7,219 nucleotides of DNA. It comes from Halobacteriales archaeon SW_9_67_24 (lineage in GTDB: Archaea > Halobacteriota > Halobacteria > Halobacteriales > Halococcaceae). Positions 5,795 to 7,219 of this stretch are shown piece after piece; position 1 is the first letter of the stretch, and each line of letters begins with the position of its first letter. Under the pieces are notes generated by a model that saw only the letters and a program-made list of their open reading frames with translations, ran no database searches and was not told the DNA's origin. The position numbers and the translations under genes are program-made. Location of the stretch: contig PXSV01000104.1 in NCBI GenBank assembly GCA_003022685.1, positions 1 to 7,219 of the forward strand. Direction: 5' to 3'.

Positions 5795-6190
5795 ATGGAA
5801 CGACAGGGCCGACTGGCTTCGTCGGCGGGCGACCGCCGCGCGCTCCCGGTTGTCGTCCTCGGACTCCTCGTCGGCATCGTTCCCTCGCTCACGGTTCGGC
5901 CGCCCGACGGCGGCGGGCCGGTCGTCGTCGGCGTCTACGCGCTGTGGGTCGTCGCCGGCGTGGTCGGTCTCGGCACGGTCGCTGCGGGCCTCCGCTCCTA
6001 CCGGACAGGGGATTTCAGACCGGCGATGACGGCGGCCACCACCGTCACCGGGCTGATCGCCGTCATCGCCATCGGCGGGCTCGTCGAGACCTCGGGCGGC
6101 CCGCTGATCCCGCTCTGGGCGTGGCTCGCGGCTGGGGCCCTCGCTGTCGGCGTCGCGCTCGCGGTGACGAACCGGTTCGTGGGGGAGTAG
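5795..6190 (+). CDS. Four-helix membrane protein of unknown function
   Basis: A 131-aa hydrophobic protein with four likely transmembrane helices at about 17-34, 42-66, 77-97 and 104-126. The N-terminus is short and basic (MERQGRLASSAGDRR). A positively charged loop, RSYRTGDFRPAM, lies between helices 2 and 3, and a glycine-proline-rich extracytoplasmic loop between 3 and 4 (ETSGGPLIPLW). By the positive-inside rule both ends face the cytoplasm. No conserved catalytic or transport motif is visible and I do not recognise the family. The ATG at 5795 is the only possible start, since an in-frame TGA lies at 5786. There is no clear TATA box at -27 and no Shine-Dalgarno sequence. It is divergent from the cupin gene across a 127-base gap (5668-5794), which holds only the cupin promoter. 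Confidence 0.75.
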   Translation: MERQGRLASSAGDRRALPVVVLGLLVGIVPSLTVRPPDGGGPVVVGVYALWVVAGVVGLGTVAAGLRSYRTGDFRPAMTAATTVTGLIAVIAIGGLVETSGGPLIPLWAWLAAGALAVGVALAVTNRFVGE

Positions 6191-6255
6191 CGCCGAACGG
6201 ACCCCGTCGATCGGGTGTCCCGCCTGTGATCGAGTGCTTCTCGGCAGATGTGGGA

Positions 6256-6260
6256 TTTAA
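6256..6260 (+). promoter_or_regulatory. TATA box of the 46-aa membrane protein gene
   Basis: TTTAA in GGGATTTAAGCC is centred 27 bases before the ATG at 6285, the only AT-rich stretch in the 94-base gap after the four-helix gene. It supports independent leaderless transcription of the small gene. Confidence 0.65.
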
Positions 6261-6284
6261 GCCTCGGCGGGGTCTCTCTGGGGT

Positions 6285-6425
6285 ATGAACCAGTACCTGC
6301 CTGGCGGGGCCGACCACCCCTCGTGGCTGACCGCCCTCGGAACGTTCCTGGGGTACGGAGCCATCCTGCTCGTGATGACACTCCTGCTGTTCGCCGTGCC
6401 GTATCTCGTCTTCACCGCGATCTGA
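6285..6425 (+). CDS. 46-aa single-pass membrane protein
   Basis: A very short gene, easily missed by length cut-offs. The protein starts MNQYLPGGADHPSWLTALG, a polar N-terminus of about 18 residues, and the rest is one long hydrophobic helix (about 19-45: TFLGYGAILLVMTLLLFAVP, then YLVFTAI). The codons end in G or C nearly throughout, and a TATA box sits at the exact leaderless distance, so I take it as real. Its composition resembles small one-helix proteins found across haloarchaea; the role is unknown, perhaps as an accessory subunit or membrane anchor. Its stop is only four bases from the stop of the convergent 91-aa gene. Confidence 0.7.
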   Translation: MNQYLPGGADHPSWLTALGTFLGYGAILLVMTLLLFAVPYLVFTAI

Positions 6426-6429
6426 GGCG

Positions 6430-6705
6430 TCACATTCCCATGTCGGCGGCGGGATCGGGCACCGGGAGGTCGTTCGGCGACGCGCCGAGGAGTTCGGCGG
6501 CGTGGTCGAGCGCCATCTCGAACCCGTAATACCGTTCGAGTTCGTCGCTTTCGACTGTCGGTCGCACCTTGAGCATCGCGTACCCCTCGCGGTTCTGGGC
6601 GATCGCCGCGGTTTCCCCGTCGGACTCGAACGCGAGTGCGCGCTCGGTTTCGGTCTCGGTGTAGCGGGCGGTGATGCCGTTCGCCTCGGCGGTCGCTTCG
6701 GTCAT
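6430..6705 (-). CDS. 91-aa acidic protein of unknown function
   Basis: A compact protein beginning MTEATAEANGITARYTETET. A strand-rich first half (ITARYTETETERALAFESD, then GETAAIAQNREGYAMLKVRP) is followed by a helical second half (ESDELERYYGFEMALDHAAELLG) and a PNDLPVPDPAADMGM end. Its even, acidic composition suggests a conserved haloarchaeal family of unknown function; no catalytic motif is seen. The frame is open up to 6855, but the added 50 residues are arginine-rich and non-haloarchaeal in character. A CTTTTG box 27-28 bases before the internal ATG settles the start at 6705. Confidence 0.78.
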   Translation of the reverse strand: MTEATAEANGITARYTETETERALAFESDGETAAIAQNREGYAMLKVRPTVESDELERYYGFEMALDHAAELLGASPNDLPVPDPAADMGM

Positions 6706-6729
6706 CGGTTGGTGTTCGCCTCGCCACAG

Positions 6730-6735
6730 CAAAAG
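6730..6735 (-). promoter_or_regulatory. TATA-like box of the 91-aa gene
   Basis: GCTTTTGC on the minus strand has its T run centred about 27.5 bases before the ATG at 6705. It is a weak match to the TATA consensus but at the spacing shared by four other starts in the window, and it supports the shorter start. Confidence 0.5.
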
Positions 6736-6799
6736 CGCATGGGTCGTGGAGCGGTCGGTCCGAACCTGCCCTGCGAATCGGTTCCGAGCCGGGGACCTC

Positions 6800-6881
6800 A
6801 TAGGGTCGGTTGGAAGTCCGTCCGGGATCGGCCGCACGCCATCGTGCGGTCGCACCGGTAACCGCTTCCAACCGACCCTAT
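6800..6881. repeat. Perfect 17-bp inverted repeat with nested hairpin (terminator or palindromic element)
   Basis: The left arm ATAGGGTCGGTTGGAAG (6800-6816) is perfectly complementary to CTTCCAACCGACCCTAT (6865-6881). Inside lies a second perfect 7-bp stem, CCGCACG (6832-6838) with CGTGCGG (6843-6849), around a four-base loop. A CCGG pairing is also possible between 6822-6825 and 6855-6858. The right arm includes the first base of the acyl-CoA dehydrogenase stop triplet, so the structure forms immediately after that minus-strand gene. It could act as a terminator or 3'-end RNA stabiliser, or be a small palindromic mobile element. I see no target duplication at its edges and no T run after it. 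Confidence 0.7.
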
Positions 6882-7219
6882 CAGTCGAGCAGCTGTTGGG
6901 CGATCGTGTTCCGGAGCACTTCGCTCGTGCCCTCGTAGATCTCGTTGAGCTTGGCGTCCCGGTAGAAGCGCTCGGCCGGGAAGTCCTTCGTGTAGCCGTA
7001 GCCGCCGTGGATCTGGATGCCTTCGTTCGCGACCTCTCGACTGACCTCGCTGGCGTGGAGCTTCGCCTGGGCGGCCTCCTTTCGGTAGTCCTCGCCGCGG
7101 GTCTTCAGGTCGGCCGCCCGGTGCATCAACAGCCTCGCGGCCTGGAGCTTGGTGTCCATGTCGGCGAGCTTGTGCTGGATCGTCTGAAACTCGCTGACGG
7201 GCTGGTCGAACTGCTCGCG
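6881..7219 (-). CDS. Acyl-CoA dehydrogenase, C-terminal part (5' end outside window)
   Basis: The frame is open to the right edge and 112 C-terminal residues are visible. It begins REQFDQPVSEFQTIQHKLAD, the usual start of the C-terminal helical domain of acyl-CoA dehydrogenases. It then shows QIHGGYGYTKDFPAERFYRD, which contacts FAD, and NEIYEGTSEVLRNTIAQQLL. The glutamate of YEGT (codon near 6932-6934) is the position of the catalytic base in short- and medium-chain enzymes. The family oxidises acyl-CoA thioesters to trans-2-enoyl-CoA with FAD and passes electrons to electron-transfer flavoprotein in beta-oxidation or branched-chain acid breakdown. All key C-terminal residues are present; chain-length preference cannot be judged. 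The stop codon adjoins a large inverted repeat. Confidence 0.93.
   Translation of the reverse strand, partial: REQFDQPVSEFQTIQHKLADMDTKLQAARLLMHRAADLKTRGEDYRKEAAQAKLHASEVSREVANEGIQIHGGYGYTKDFPAERFYRDAKLNEIYEGTSEVLRNTIAQQLLD

Noticed and set aside
5668..5892. N-terminal extension of the cupin frame (75 codons)
   Set aside because: It is arginine- and proline-rich, overlaps the divergent membrane-protein gene and contains the cupin's own TATA box.
6201..6216. Possible small hairpin after the four-helix gene (ACCC...GGGT)
   Set aside because: Only four pairs with a mismatch next to them; too weak to call a terminator.
6706..6855. N-terminal extension of the 91-aa frame (50 codons)
   Set aside because: Its composition is basic, it spans the TATA-like box and part of the palindrome, and the internal ATG has the correct promoter spacing.

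Overview
The window is a gene-dense, GC-rich piece of what looks like a halophilic archaeon of the class Halobacteria. Four things point there: strongly acidic predicted proteins, GC at third codon positions, starts with no Shine-Dalgarno sequence but an archaeal TATA-like box about 27 nt upstream (leaderless transcripts), and typically archaeal families (UbiA-type prenyltransferase, the cysteine-containing archaeal Obg/YchF-like GTPase, a bactofilin-like polymer protein). I cannot fix the genus. No tRNA, rRNA, CRISPR array, transposase or phage gene was seen, and no gene-free stretch exceeds 300 bases. The longest are 1381-1590 (a purine-rich repeat), 6706-6880 (a promoter and a large palindrome) and 5668-5794 (a promoter).

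Left part, plus strand (1-2040): the 3' part of a UbiA-family membrane prenyltransferase, a complete class I SAM-dependent methyltransferase, an intergenic degenerate repeat, and an acidic protein of unknown function. The last converges with the following minus-strand operon.

Centre, minus strand (4958 down to 2056): a tight operon of a bactofilin-like polymer-forming protein, a YchF/Obg-like P-loop GTPase with a TGS domain, and a small single-domain ParB-like protein. The gaps are 7 and 12 bases. The bactofilin-like gene is frameshifted near 4079. Its as-read C-terminus is an anomalous arginine-rich tail, while a 136-codon acidic tail continues in the +1 frame and stops right before the GTPase gene. 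Restoring one base gives a protein of about 429 aa.

Right part: a divergent promoter pair separates that operon from a 65-aa conserved-looking protein. Then come a minus-strand cupin, a plus-strand four-helix membrane protein, a 46-aa single-pass membrane protein, a convergent 91-aa unknown, and the 3' end of an acyl-CoA dehydrogenase running off the right edge. A perfect 17-bp inverted repeat with a nested hairpin (6800-6881) begins at that gene's stop codon.

No multi-gene defence, secretion or mobile system is visible. The strongest leads are the frameshifted cytoskeletal gene with its operon partners, and the 82-bp palindrome.
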